From positions 62,001 through 126,000 of the forward strand of contig NZ_JAVREK010000017.1 of assembly GCF_031845375.1 (NCBI RefSeq): a stretch of 64,000 nucleotides of DNA, in the 5' to 3' direction. The position numbers were made by a program, and so were the translations under genes. The notes under the pieces are model-generated. The model saw only the letters and a list, made by a program, of their open reading frames with translations, did no database searches and was not told the origin of the DNA. Below are positions 52,401 to 59,307 of the stretch, in pieces. Position 1 is the first letter of the stretch; each line of letters starts with the position of its first letter. This DNA comes from Streptomonospora wellingtoniae (GTDB lineage Bacteria; Actinomycetota; Actinomycetes; Streptosporangiales; Streptosporangiaceae).

Positions 52401-52680
52401 GGAGGCTCGCCGAGCCCTTGGGACAGAGCCGGCCCCGGCTGATCGGCGAGTCGGGGTCGCCCTCGATCTGGACGACCTGCTCGTCGCGGACGTAGACGTT
52501 CTGCGCGCAGCCGACCGCGCAGTAGGGGCAGACCGACTTCACCACCCGGTCGGCCTCGGCCGTGCGCGCTCGCAGCGCGGCGGTGGCCGCCGACTTGGCC
52601 GCGGCCCCGCGGCCGGAGGGGTCGCCGCCGGTGAGCTGCCGGTAGACCGGCCATGACTCGATCAGTGTGCGAACGCCCAT
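49429..52680 (-). CDS. fdhA: Molybdopterin-dependent formate dehydrogenase catalytic subunit, Cys type
   Basis: The 1083-residue protein is of the FdnG/FdoG group. It has a [4Fe-4S] site (C51, C54, C58 in CPYCAVGCAQ and C86 in RLCPKGSA) and the active-site pair Cys189-His190 in ARVCHSSTVAGL. The Cys codon is TGC, not TGA, so no selenocysteine is used. Molybdopterin-binding segments follow, including IEGSNYAEAHPVGFQW and HVDPHYSRTSALADMHVPI. No twin-arginine signal is seen at the N-terminus (MGVRTLIESWPVYRQL), so the active site may face the cytoplasm. It oxidises formate to CO2 (or the reverse) and starts the fdhA-fdhB-nrfD operon. Confidence 0.93.
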   Translation of the reverse strand: MGVRTLIESWPVYRQLTGGDPSGRGAAAKSAATAALRARTAEADRVVKSVCPYCAVGCAQNVYVRDEQVVQIEGDPDSPISRGRLCPKGSASLQLTTGSSRRHTVLYRPPHGADWQEIDLWEAMHMVADRVIEARREGWQDEQDGVATARTLGLASLGGATLDNEENYLIKKLLTALGVVQIENQARVCHSSTVAGLGTSFGRGGATTFMQDLQNSDCIVIEGSNYAEAHPVGFQWVMEAKARGAAVIHVDPHYSRTSALADMHVPIRAGTDIAFLGGIINRVIGEEHYFRDYLLAFTNAATIVNEDFRDTEDLDGLFSGFDEDKRRYDMHSWHYGGADIAPASGKRDQDYEYRVRQPQESGAAGRPEQQGAGGAAIGGTPETDPTLQHPRCVFQILKRHYSRYTPEAVEKICGIPRDVFERVGDLLIENSGRDRTSAFCYAVGWTQHTVGAQYIRAASVLQLLLGNIGRPGGGIQALRGHASIQGSSDVPTLFNLLPGYIPMPHAHEDQTLADFCVADAAVNGFWANMDAYLVSLMKAWWGEHATPGNDYAFSYLPRIGDSHSTYDTVMEQMRGVCKGYFLMGENPAVGSANARAQRLGMANLDWLVVRDFSLIESATWWQDGPEIESGEMRTEDIGTEVFFFPAAAHTEKSGTFTNTNRTLQWHDRAVLPEGDARSDLWFMYHLGRIIREKLAGSTDPRDRPILHLTWDYPLEEGAEPDAAAVLAEINGYGPGGEHLSDYTELRADGTTSCGCWIYCGVYADGVNQAARRKPHTEQDWIAAEWAWSWPGNRRVLYNRASADADGAPWSERKALVWWDGEHRRWTGHDIPDFEAGKSPDYTPPEDAEGVAAISGTDAFIMQGDGKGWLYAPAGLTDGPLPTHYEPQESPFPNLLYGQSRNPARLVYPHPENRYHPDPETPEAEVYPYVVTTYRLTEHFTAGGMSRWTPYLAELQPEFFCEVSPELARERGLAHGGWATVVSARNAIEARVLVTDRMVPLRVHDRTVHQIGMPYHWGPNGYTTGDAFNELSSIALDSNVHIQEVKALTADIRPGRRPRGADRRRLVLEYQRRAGVDDRTGTEV

Positions 52681-52808
52681 CGCCTATCCTCCGCCTGGTG
52701 GACTGGTCGCGCCGACGGGCACGCGGATGCCACCGCTGTGCTCGTGGGGCGCACGGCCGCTACCCGGGGGGTGTGACGCCAAACACCCTGCGCTGGCGGC
52801 CCCAACCC

Positions 52809-52873
52809 CCGTTGATCTTGTAGCTATCGTGATTTAAAACGATTTTCAGTGACGATAGCTACAAGATCAACGG
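52809..52873 (+). repeat. 65-bp dispersed palindrome, copy 4
   Basis: The arms are perfect, in the orientation of copy 1, and share with it the outside flanks CCCCAACC (left) and TGAT (right). It lies in the 273-bp gap upstream of fdhA and downstream of the small membrane-protein gene, the only copy not between convergent genes. Confidence 0.95.
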
Positions 52874-52953
52874 TGATATCCCGATGGCCGCCCGCCGTCC
52901 GCTCTCCGGTGACCGGGTGCGGGCGGCGGGCGGCCGTGGCGGCGCGCGCGGGC

Positions 52954-53229
52954 TCAGCTCTGGCCGTCGGGCTCCTCGCCGGAGCCCTCGGACACCTTCA
53001 GCGGGCTCAGCAGCACCCAGCCGCCCATCAGGGCGCTGAACACCAGCATGCCCAGGCCCGACCAGAGGTTGAGGTTCGCGCCGTCGCGGTGGGCCTCGTC
53101 GGGGGGCAGTACGAAGCCCATCACGACCAGGACCGCGCCGTAGATCACGAACAGCAGCGCGATGACCGTCCGGATGTCGAAGGCCTTGGCGGATCGTCGC
53201 AGTCCCGATCCGGAGTCGTCAGCACTCAT
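52954..53229 (-). CDS. Small two-helix membrane protein linked to a sodium:solute symporter
   Basis: The 91-residue protein has two membrane helices (about 19-40 and 54-75) separated by a polar loop (PPDEAHRDGANLNLWSG), with a polar C-terminus. No named family is recognised. It lies 51 bases downstream of the symporter gene on the same strand. Small membrane proteins of this kind often accompany symporters, so an accessory role is likely but unproven. Confidence 0.75.
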   Translation of the reverse strand: MSADDSGSGLRRSAKAFDIRTVIALLFVIYGAVLVVMGFVLPPDEAHRDGANLNLWSGLGMLVFSALMGGWVLLSPLKVSEGSGEEPDGQS

Positions 53230-53280
53230 AGGATTGCCTCCTCGGCAGCGTTTTCCAGCGGTTGCCTGCCCGGCGACGGC

Positions 53281-54963
53281 TCAGGCGAAGATGATGTTCA
53301 GGGCGATGGTGATCGCCAGGACGATGGCCGCCAGCACGGCCGGTCGGCGGTACCACCCGGCGTCCTCGCCGGTGTGCGAGGGGCGGCGCGATTCACGGGG
53401 GGTGAGCGCGTGCACCAGGCCGACGAGTTCGGAGTCGGGCCTGGGCCGGGTGAACAGGCTGACCACGACGCTGACGATGATGTCGACCACGAACGCCGCG
53501 CCGGCTCCGACGAAGCTCGCACCCTGCGCGGACAGCCCGAGCACGCCCGTCTCGCCGAGGACGAACACGGCCACGGCCGCCGCGGTACCGCAGACCAGGC
53601 CGCTCCAGCCCGCGTGCGGGGTCATCCGCTTCCAGTACATGCCCAGGATGAACGTCGCGAACAGCGGCGCGTTGAAGAACGAGAACAGCTGCTGCAGGTA
53701 GTCCATCAGGTTGGAGTAGCCCGAGGCGATGTACGCGGTGCCCACGGCGCCGACGGTGGCGCCAGTGGTCACCCAGCGGCCCATGTTCAGGTAGTAGTGG
53801 TCGGGCCGGTCCCGGACAATGTAGGACTGCCAGATGTCGTAGGTGAAGACCGTGTTGAAGGAGCTCAGGTTGGCGGCCATGCCCGCCATGAACGAGGCGA
53901 GCAACCCGGCCAGCGCGATGCCCAGCAGGCCGTTGGGCAGCAGGTCGCGCATCAGCAGCAGGATGGCGTCGTTGTAGGTCACGTTGGTCTGCTCGCCGGC
54001 CTTGAGCGCCACCATCTCGGAGGCGGCGACGCCCGCGATCATGCCGGGGATGACCACCAGGAACGGGATGAGCAGCTTGGGGAACGCGCCGATGATGGGC
54101 GTGCGCATCGCGGCCGACATGCTCTTGGACGCCATGGCGCGCTGGACCTCGACGAAGTTGGTGGTCCAGTAGCCGAAGGCCAGGACGAAGCCCAGGCCCA
54201 GGACGATGCCGAAGACGCTGAGGATGTCGTTGCTGAATCCGGTGAGCGCGTTGCCCGGCCACGCCGAGACCTGCTCGGTGCCCAGTTCGGTCTGGCTGAG
54301 CTGGTCGACGAGGCCGGACCAGCCGTCGACGCGGTTCAGTCCCGCCAGGGTCAGCGGCAGCAGTGCGGCCACAATGACGAAGAACTGCAGCACTTCGTTG
54401 TAGATGGCCGCGGACAGCCCGCCGAGCGTGATGTAGCTGAGCACGATGACCGCGGCGAGGACCAGCGACAGCCACAGCGGCCAGCCCAGCAGCGCGTCGA
54501 CGATGGTGGCCAGCAGGAACAGGTTGATGCCGGCGATCAGGATCTGGGCGAGTGCGAAGCTGATGGCGTTGACCAGGTGCGCCGCCTTGCCGAAGCGGCG
54601 GTTCATGAACTCGGGGACGCTGCGCACCTTGGAGCCGTAGTAGAACGGCATCATGACCAGGCCCAGGAACAGCATCGCCGGGATGGCGCCGACCCAGAAG
54701 TAGTGCATGGTCGCCATGCCGTAGCGGGCCCCGTTGGCCGACATGCCGATGATCTCGATGGCGCCGAGGTTGGCCGCGATGAAGGCCAGGCCCGTCACCC
54801 AGGCCGGCAGCGACCGCCCGGACAGGAAGAAGTCGAGGCTCGTCGAGACCGAGCGCTTCGCCAGGAAGCCGATGCCCAGCACGAACGCGAAGTACAGCGC
54901 GAGCAGGGTGTAGTCGACCGCGTTGGCGTCCAGCCGCAGCGGCTCTTGTGCTAGGGCGATCAC
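53281..54963 (-). CDS. Sodium:solute symporter (SSS family)
   Basis: The 560-residue protein has 13-14 membrane helices with the SSS pattern: YFAFVLGIGFLAKRSVST, FFLSGRSLPAWVTGLAFIA, GLSAAIYNEVLQFFVIVAAL (Na+ site region) and GYWTTNFVEVQRAMASKSM. It resembles sugar or myo-inositol symporters more than proline ones, but the substrate is not certain. The GTG at 54963 has GAGAGGA upstream. The divergent DeoR-type regulator suggests a carbohydrate or related compound as inducer. Confidence 0.88.
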   Translation of the reverse strand: MIALAQEPLRLDANAVDYTLLALYFAFVLGIGFLAKRSVSTSLDFFLSGRSLPAWVTGLAFIAANLGAIEIIGMSANGARYGMATMHYFWVGAIPAMLFLGLVMMPFYYGSKVRSVPEFMNRRFGKAAHLVNAISFALAQILIAGINLFLLATIVDALLGWPLWLSLVLAAVIVLSYITLGGLSAAIYNEVLQFFVIVAALLPLTLAGLNRVDGWSGLVDQLSQTELGTEQVSAWPGNALTGFSNDILSVFGIVLGLGFVLAFGYWTTNFVEVQRAMASKSMSAAMRTPIIGAFPKLLIPFLVVIPGMIAGVAASEMVALKAGEQTNVTYNDAILLLMRDLLPNGLLGIALAGLLASFMAGMAANLSSFNTVFTYDIWQSYIVRDRPDHYYLNMGRWVTTGATVGAVGTAYIASGYSNLMDYLQQLFSFFNAPLFATFILGMYWKRMTPHAGWSGLVCGTAAAVAVFVLGETGVLGLSAQGASFVGAGAAFVVDIIVSVVVSLFTRPRPDSELVGLVHALTPRESRRPSHTGEDAGWYRRPAVLAAIVLAITIALNIIFA

Positions 54964-55286
54964 TTCGGCCAGTCCTCTCTGAACACGATGGTCCTCCCGT
55001 TGGGGGTTTGGTGCGCGAGCCCGCCGGCCCTCGACCGGCACGAGCGCCGGGCCGTGCGGACGGCCCGGCGCCGCCACCGGTGGTCGCGGGTCGGCGGAAC
55101 CTGCGCGGTATCGGGGGTTGTGCCCGCGTTCCACGTGCGGGCCGCGGGGGGTGCCGGGCGCGGCGATGCGGTCTCGGCAACGTGTCGCGGTCGCCGCGGG
55201 GCGGAGCGGCGGAGCCTGCTACCCCGATCCCTGTTCGGTTGTCATGCGGTTGCAGCCTCAATTTCTCACGAAACCGAACATTAACC

Positions 55287-55299
55287 CACATTTGATGTG
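55287..55299. promoter_or_regulatory. Palindromic operator candidate
   Basis: CACATTTGATGTG is an inverted repeat of CACAT with a 3-base spacer. It lies just downstream of the minus-strand -10 box, over the expected start of the symporter transcript. A related ACATGAATGTG lies inside the regulator promoter at 55455-55465. Confidence 0.4.
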
Positions 55300-55328
55300 A
55301 CCATCGTGCACCGGCCCTGGTGTGTCAA
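55300..55328 (-). promoter_or_regulatory. Promoter of the symporter operon
   Basis: Minus-strand TTGACA (55323-55328), 17-base spacer, GATGGT (55300-55305). The leader to the GTG at 54963 would be about 330 bases long. No known riboswitch pattern was recognised in it. Confidence 0.4.
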
Positions 55329-55451
55329 GAGTGGCACGGCCGCCGTCCGGGCATCGGATCTGACACGCCACCTCCGGCGCAGGCGGGGGTCCGGGGGCGG
55401 TGCGCCGAGCCATCTCGGCGCGGCTCCCGGGCCGCCGTGTGGCGCCGGATC

Positions 55452-55482
55452 TTGACATGAATGTGTGTAATGTCGCTATCAT
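55452..55482 (+). promoter_or_regulatory. Promoter of the DeoR-type regulator gene
   Basis: TTGACA (55452-55457), 19-base spacer, TATCAT (55477-55482) in a locally A/T-rich stretch, about 100 bases upstream of the ATG at 55585. Confidence 0.5.
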
Positions 55483-55584
55483 CCCAACACTTTCCAACAC
55501 CGTCGCGCGGCGGGCCGGAGCCGGTGCGGGACTCCCCAAGGGTCCGCCGGCGCGCTGCGCGACCGGGCGACGACGGGGGACGCG

Positions 55585-56430
55585 ATGCTGGCCGCTCAGC
55601 GACAGGCACTGATCCTCGAACAGGTGCGGCGCTCCGGCGGCGTCCGTGTCACCGAGCTCGTCGAGAGCCTCGACGTCTCCGACATGACGGTGCGGCGCGA
55701 CCTCGACGTCCTGGAGGCGCGGGGCCTGCTGCGCAAGGTCCACGGCGGTGCGCTGGCCCCGCATCGGCACAGCACCGAGGAACCCGGGTTCGAGGCCAAC
55801 GCCACCTGCCAGGAGGACGAGAAGCGTGCCATCGCCGCGGCCGCCGCCGGGCTGGTCGAACCCGGCAGCGCCATCGGCGTGTCCGCGGGCACCACCACCT
55901 GGGCCCTCGCCCACCACCTGCGCGAGATCCCCGGGCTGACCGTGGTGACCAACTGCCTGCGCGTGGCCGACGTCTTCTACCGCTCGCCCCGATCCGACCA
56001 GACCGTCGTACTCGTCGGCGGACTCCGCACGCCCTCGGACGCGCTCGTGGGCCCGCTCGCCGTCGCGGCCGTGCGCAGCCTGCACCTGGACACCCTGCTC
56101 ATGGGCGTGCACGGCATCGACCCGCAGGCCGGCCTGACCACGCCCAACCTGATGGAAGGCGAGACCGACCAGGCCCTGGTCGAGGCCGCCCGCAGGCTGA
56201 TCGTCGTGGCCGACCACACGAAGTGGGAGACCGTGGGGCTGTGCACCATCGCGCCGCTGGAGCGCTGCGATGTACTGGTCACCGATGCGGGCCTGCACTC
56301 CGAGGCGCGCAGGCGGATCTCCGAGCGTGTGGGCGGGCTGATCGTCGCCGAGGAGGTCGATGAGGCGCGGCCCGAACCGCCGGATGCCGACGCCGGCGGC
56401 CGGGTGCCGCCGTCCCGCAAGGGAGGGTGA
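55585..56430 (+). CDS. DeoR/GlpR-family transcriptional regulator
   Basis: The 281-residue protein has an N-terminal helix-turn-helix (RVTELVESLDVSDMTVRRDL, then LRKVHGGAL, the DeoR signature). A DeoR C-terminal sensor domain follows (ISAGTTT-like VSAGTTTWALAHHL, VVTNCLRVADVF, VVLVGGLRTPSDALVGPLA, VVADHTKWETVG). Such regulators bind phosphorylated sugars or similar ligands and usually repress. It is divergent from the symporter gene, its likely target. The C-terminus has a disordered acidic/Pro tail. Confidence 0.93.
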   Translation: MLAAQRQALILEQVRRSGGVRVTELVESLDVSDMTVRRDLDVLEARGLLRKVHGGALAPHRHSTEEPGFEANATCQEDEKRAIAAAAAGLVEPGSAIGVSAGTTTWALAHHLREIPGLTVVTNCLRVADVFYRSPRSDQTVVLVGGLRTPSDALVGPLAVAAVRSLHLDTLLMGVHGIDPQAGLTTPNLMEGETDQALVEAARRLIVVADHTKWETVGLCTIAPLERCDVLVTDAGLHSEARRRISERVGGLIVAEEVDEARPEPPDADAGGRVPPSRKGG

Positions 56431-56518
56431 GTCCGCTCGGAGCGCGGGCGTCGTCGCTCACGCCCCGCCCTCGCCGCGGGCGCGTCCCCCGAGGGCTCGC
56501 GGGACTGCGCGGCGCCGC

Positions 56519-57964
56519 TCAGTCGGCCGCGGCGCGGGGCTGCCGACCGCGCCTGCGGTAGGCGCGCCCGCGGGCGCCCGGAAGCGCCAGGTGGCCGTTG
56601 GTGACCTGGTGGAAGCGCTCCAGCCCCGGGCACTGCACCTGCACCAGCGTCGTGCCCAGCTCCAGGCGGCGCAGCACGTGGTAGCCGACCCGGTAGCCCG
56701 CCGCCGCGATCCGCGCCGCCGCTTCCGCGCGCTGCGCGGCCACTCCGGTGCCTGCCGGCACCGTCTCGCCGGGTGCACCGACCCGCGGGCACTCGGCGAT
56801 GCGGCCGGCGAAGTCCAGCCGGGCGCAGGCGAGCAGCCCGGGGTGGCCGCTCAGCCGGGCGCTCACCGCCGCCGCGGTGTCGTGCTCGGCCACCACTTCG
56901 TCGAAGGTGGGGTACTCGCCTTCCCCGGCGCCGCTTTGCCCGGCGGAGGCGCCTTCGCCGGCCGTGTGCTCGGCCACCACCCGCGCCAGCAGCTCGCCCT
57001 GGACGAACTCGGTCAGGGCCCGCTCGCAGGCGATCCGTCCCGAGAGCGATGCTCCCATGGCGTAGTGGCGCGCGGAGGCGTCAGCCGGATCGCGGGCGTA
57101 GGCCATCACGACGGGCACGCCCAGATCGGTGGTGAGGTCCAGCAGTGCGACGTCGGAGCCCACCAGGCCGCGGGCGCGTCCCAGCAGGTCCGCGAGCGGG
57201 GCGGACAGCGCAGCCGGGTCGATGCGCCCGGGCATCGGGCCGCGGTCGTAGACCGACCGCAGCAGGAACAGGGAGAACGCATCGCGCTCGACCCACTCGT
57301 TGAGCGCGTGCAGCAGCGCCTCGTCGCGGGTGGCGCCGATGGCGCAGCCGGTGTTGACGGTGTAGGCGACCAGCGGCCGGTATTCGGCGGTATCGCCGAG
57401 CGCGGCGCGCCGCCGCGCCATCCCGCCGGTCGAGACCGGGTACCAGGGCGCCCACAGGTACAGGGGCGCGGCGAACGGCGCTCCGCCGTCCAGCGGCTCG
57501 TAGTCCAGGCAGGCGAGCCGCGCGCCGGGCTGGCCGGAAAGACCGCCGAGCGCGCGGTCCGTGCGGAACGGACCTTCTGCCAGCTCGTCGGCCGGCCGGC
57601 ACCGCACGCGCAGGCCCTCCAAGGCCACGGGCCCGCTCAGGGCGTGCTCCAGCGCCTCGAAGTGCGCGCCCGTCCGCGCCGGGTCGAGGGGGCCCTTGCC
57701 CGCGCCCAAGCCGTAGGGGACCTCGGTACCGTCGGCGTAGCGCAGCTCGCACTGCACGGCGGTGGGCTGGTCGGGGTCCAGCACGCGGTGGCGCGCCCGC
57801 CACCCCAGGCCGTCGATGTCGCCGAGGACCAGCCGCTCGGCTTCGGACACGGGCATCTCGCGTTCGCCGACACCCGACCAGGGCGGCTCCAATGCCCCGG
57901 CGGACCCGTCCGCCCGGCGCTCGGCCGGGCGGACGGGCGCGGCGATCCAGTCGGACCGCGGCAA
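56519..57964 (-). CDS. Stand-alone YcaO-family enzyme (RiPP backbone modification)
   Basis: The protein is about 481 residues with the YcaO ATP-binding pattern NTGCAIGATRDEALLHAL and NEWVERDAF (Glu near 215, 223 and 226), followed by ALTEFVQGELL. YcaO enzymes use ATP to activate a peptide-bond oxygen, forming azolines, thioamides or amidines. The C-terminus is not PxPxP, which argues against the classical azoline type with an F-protein. No E1/ocin-type partner or TfuA gene is near. The TTG at 57964 is chosen because GC at third positions stays very high from there and it lies 4 bases after the stop of the peptide gene. ATG at 57856 is the alternative. The likely substrate is the 31-residue peptide upstream. 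Confidence 0.8.
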   Translation of the reverse strand: MPRSDWIAAPVRPAERRADGSAGALEPPWSGVGEREMPVSEAERLVLGDIDGLGWRARHRVLDPDQPTAVQCELRYADGTEVPYGLGAGKGPLDPARTGAHFEALEHALSGPVALEGLRVRCRPADELAEGPFRTDRALGGLSGQPGARLACLDYEPLDGGAPFAAPLYLWAPWYPVSTGGMARRRAALGDTAEYRPLVAYTVNTGCAIGATRDEALLHALNEWVERDAFSLFLLRSVYDRGPMPGRIDPAALSAPLADLLGRARGLVGSDVALLDLTTDLGVPVVMAYARDPADASARHYAMGASLSGRIACERALTEFVQGELLARVVAEHTAGEGASAGQSGAGEGEYPTFDEVVAEHDTAAAVSARLSGHPGLLACARLDFAGRIAECPRVGAPGETVPAGTGVAAQRAEAAARIAAAGYRVGYHVLRRLELGTTLVQVQCPGLERFHQVTNGHLALPGARGRAYRRRGRQPRAAAD

Positions 57965-57968
57965 CGGC

Positions 57969-58064
57969 CTACTGCTCCGCGGCCTCGTCGAGCTCCTGGA
58001 CGGCCTCGTCGATGTCATCGGCGTGGTCGAGGGTGACGTTCCATTCGTACGCGACACAAGCCAT
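57969..58064 (-). CDS. Putative RiPP precursor peptide (31 residues) with follower-like acidic tail
   Basis: The peptide starts MACVAYEWNVTLDH and continues with an acidic helix (ADDIDEAVQELDEAAEQ) to a TAG. GGAG lies six bases before the ATG, and 27 of 31 codons end in G or C, so it is coding. It is the first gene of the operon, directly before the YcaO gene. A leader-type acidic helix at the C-terminus with Cys, Tyr, Trp and Asn near the N-terminus resembles the bottromycin arrangement, in which the core is at the N-terminus and a follower guides the YcaO enzyme. The modified product and its activity are unknown. Confidence 0.7.
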   Translation of the reverse strand: MACVAYEWNVTLDHADDIDEAVQELDEAAEQ

Positions 58065-58088
58065 TGTCAACTCCACAGAGTGTTCGGC

Positions 58089-58118
58089 TCATGAGGTCCT
58101 TCGCGCCCCATGTGTCAA
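58089..58118 (-). promoter_or_regulatory. Promoter of the peptide-YcaO operon
   Basis: Minus-strand TTGACA (58113-58118), 18-base spacer, TCATGA (58089-58094), about 25 bases before the peptide ATG. The -35 box is perfect. Confidence 0.5.
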
Positions 58119-58249
58119 TCTTTTGTAGCGGAGGGGGCCCACCCTGTCACCCCCTTGGCCGAAATCGGCGGCTCCGATCACGTCGCGGGCACAGGCTTCG
58201 ACCGGGGGTGCCGCGTCGCGGGTCCGCGCCGCCGTGGCAGACTCCCCGC

Positions 58250-59215
58250 ATGTCCGCCACCGACGCAGATCCGGCCCGCCGCGTCGACGACCTGCTCCGC
58301 GGCGCCTGGGTGCTCGCCGCGCTGGCGCGCGCAGCCGACACCGGCGATCCGCTCGAACCCGAACTGGGCGAGGCCCTGGGCGCCGCCGGATGCGCCGAAC
58401 GCTCCGCCGGCCGCTGGAGGCTCCTCCCGGAGTACCGCGCCCTGGTCGAGGCTTCGCGGCCCGCCGGGCGAGCCGCACTGCCCGACCGCATCGGCCGCAT
58501 GCTGCACTGGGCTGCGGACGCCGCGCAGGGGAGGCCCGCCGACGCTCGCGAGCACAGCGACGCCGAACTGCGCGACGAGGGCGACGAGTCAGGGCGCGGG
58601 TTCGCCGCCCTGCTGGACACGCTCGCCGGCGCCGACGCCGACCTGCGCGCTCTGCTGGGCTGTCCGCACCTGCACTTCCTGGACGTCGGTACCGGGACCG
58701 GTGCCGTCGCCGCGGCCGTGGCCGAGCGCGTGCCGGGCGCCGGCGCCGTCGGCGTGGACCGCGATGCGCACGTCCTCGGCCTGGCCGCCGAGCGTGTCGA
58801 GCGTGCCGGACTCGGCGACCGCCTCCGGCTGCGCCGGCAGGACGTGTCCGACCTCGCCGACTCCGGCGCCTTCGACCTGGTCTGGCTGCCCCTTTCGGTG
58901 CTCACGCCCGAGGCCGCGCGCGCGGCCCTGCCCCGGGTGCGTGCGGCGCTGCGCCCCGGCGGCATCCTCATCGCCGCCACGGCGCTGCAGGAGGAGCCCC
59001 GCGATCGGCCCGGGCCCCGGCACGAGGGCCCCGACCGCGACCGGCTCGCCTACGCGCTGACGCGCTGGCGGATGGCCCGCGCCGGCATCGCCGCCTGGAC
59101 CCCCGGCGAGGCGGCCGACCGCCTGCGCGAGGCCGGCTTCGCCGCGGTGCGCCGCCCCGGCGCGGACGGCCACGCGGCGGCCGCCGTCCTCGCCGGCGCA
59201 CCGTCGATCTTGTAG
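58250..59215 (+). CDS. Class I SAM-dependent methyltransferase
   Basis: The 321-residue protein has a helical N-terminal part resembling the dimerisation/winged-helix region of O-methyltransferases. A Rossmann domain follows with the SAM motif LDVGTGTGAVAAAVAERV, the acidic VGVDRDA, and LRPGGILIAATAL. It is divergent from the peptide-YcaO operon (185-bp gap), so it may methylate the peptide product, but this is only positional. The ATG at 58250 follows CAGACT by 6 bases, a weak leaderless promoter. The last residues SIL and the TAG come from repeat copy 5. Confidence 0.85.
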   Translation: MSATDADPARRVDDLLRGAWVLAALARAADTGDPLEPELGEALGAAGCAERSAGRWRLLPEYRALVEASRPAGRAALPDRIGRMLHWAADAAQGRPADAREHSDAELRDEGDESGRGFAALLDTLAGADADLRALLGCPHLHFLDVGTGTGAVAAAVAERVPGAGAVGVDRDAHVLGLAAERVERAGLGDRLRLRRQDVSDLADSGAFDLVWLPLSVLTPEAARAALPRVRAALRPGGILIAATALQEEPRDRPGPRHEGPDRDRLAYALTRWRMARAGIAAWTPGEAADRLREAGFAAVRRPGADGHAAAAVLAGAPSIL

Positions 59216-59265
59216 CCATCGTCACTGGAAATCGTTTTACTTCACGATGGCTACAAGATCAACGG
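59201..59265 (-). repeat. 65-bp dispersed palindrome, copy 5
   Basis: The copy begins inside the methyltransferase frame and gives its stop codon. Both arms carry GTAGCCATCG/CGATGGCTAC, a compensatory pair of changes relative to copy 1, and there is one wobble position elsewhere. It lies between convergent genes. Confidence 0.95.
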
Positions 59266-59307
59266 GCAAACAGGCCATGGTCAAGCGGGAGAGCAGCGGG
59301 GCCCGCG

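Noticed and set aside
49000..52656. 1218-residue plus-strand frame opposite fdhA
   Set aside because: It is a shadow of the formate dehydrogenase gene, Val/Gly/Asp-rich, without any domain pattern.
18407..59265. CRISPR-like array from the repeated sequence
   Set aside because: The five copies are 5-23 kb apart, palindromic over their whole length and in both orientations. There are no spacers and no cas genes.
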